DNA of 5,053 bases, taken from assembly GCA_023438885.1 (NCBI GenBank), contig JAEXPS010000254.1, positions 1 through 5,053 of the forward strand, in the 5' to 3' direction. The notes below the pieces were generated by a model. The model saw only the letters and a list, made by a program, of their open reading frames with translations, was not told the origin of the DNA and did no database searches. Of this stretch, positions 4,934 to 5,053 are shown piece after piece. The first letter of the stretch is position 1, and each line of letters starts with the position of its first letter. The position numbers were made by a program, and so were the translations under genes. Origin of the DNA: Actinomycetes bacterium (GTDB taxonomy: Bacteria; Actinomycetota; Actinomycetes; Actinomycetales; Cellulomonadaceae).

Positions 4934-5053
4934 ATGGCACGGCGAGGTACGGCGATGGCCGGGGCGCGGGTGCTGGTCACCGGCGCAGGGCGCGGGCTGG
5001 GCCGCCGGCTGGTGCTGCGGGCCGCCGCGCGCGGTGCGCAGGTGGTGCTGTGG
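4934..5053 (+). CDS. short-chain dehydrogenase/reductase, N-terminal fragment (3' end outside window)
   Basis: Forty codons are present, with no stop before the window edge. Residues 11-40 form the first strand-helix-strand of a Rossmann fold: VLVTGAGRGLGRRLVLRAAA then GAQVVLW. TGAGRGLG (16-23) is the classical SDR cofactor motif TGxxxGxG, so NAD(H) or NADP(H) binding is expected. The Asp or Arg after the second strand that separates NAD from NADP preference is beyond the edge, as are the catalytic Ser and Tyr-x-x-x-Lys. Start 4934 is chosen for the AGGGGGTG ribosome site; ATG 4955 (MAGARVLVTG) would be closer to usual SDR N-termini. It follows hxlR by 16 bp on the same strand, so probably the same operon and the same oxidoreductase cassette. 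The substrate cannot be inferred from this part. Confidence 0.85.
   Translation, partial: MARRGTAMAGARVLVTGAGRGLGRRLVLRAAARGAQVVLW

Overview
The window is very GC-rich and its coding codons end almost always in G or C. Actinobacterial hallmarks are GTG starts, an HxlR regulator, an F420/FMN-type luciferase-like monooxygenase and a berberine-bridge-type FAD oxidase. I read it as chromosomal DNA from a high-GC actinomycete, perhaps Pseudonocardia-like (low confidence on genus). There is no sign of phage, insertion sequence, tRNA, rRNA or CRISPR.

Layout, left to right. (1) 1-173, minus strand: the N-terminus of a Dcu-type C4-dicarboxylate antiporter. It runs off the left edge, and the sequence degrades into homopolymers and an apparent frame slip there. 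(2) 201-647, minus: a small secreted lipoprotein of unknown function, 27 bp upstream of the transporter on the same strand. (3) 648-906: a divergent intergenic region with a 13-bp palindrome. (4) 907-2187, plus: a membrane-anchored or secreted GH76-like protein (alpha-1,6-mannanase family) with the family's Asp-Asp pair. (5) 2188-2224: a short GC-rich convergent gap. (6) 2225-4498, minus: a single 757-residue protein that fuses a complete luciferase-like (LLM) flavin/F420 oxidoreductase to a complete FAD-binding BBE-type oxidase. (7) 4499-4563: a 65-bp divergent control region with overlapping palindromes and candidate leaderless promoters. (8) 4564-4917, plus: an HxlR-family winged-helix regulator. 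(9) 4934-5053, plus: the start of a short-chain dehydrogenase/reductase that runs off the right edge.

The most interesting unit is the right half. A regulator with a single N-terminal cysteine sits divergently from a double-flavoenzyme fusion and just ahead of a probable NAD(P)-dependent dehydrogenase. The control region holds three copies of a GTAAG/CTTAC half-site arranged as two overlapping inverted repeats, one inside the hxlR promoter spacer and one reaching the hxlR start codon. The simplest reading is a compact, auto-regulated oxidoreductase cassette; its substrate cannot be told from sequence.
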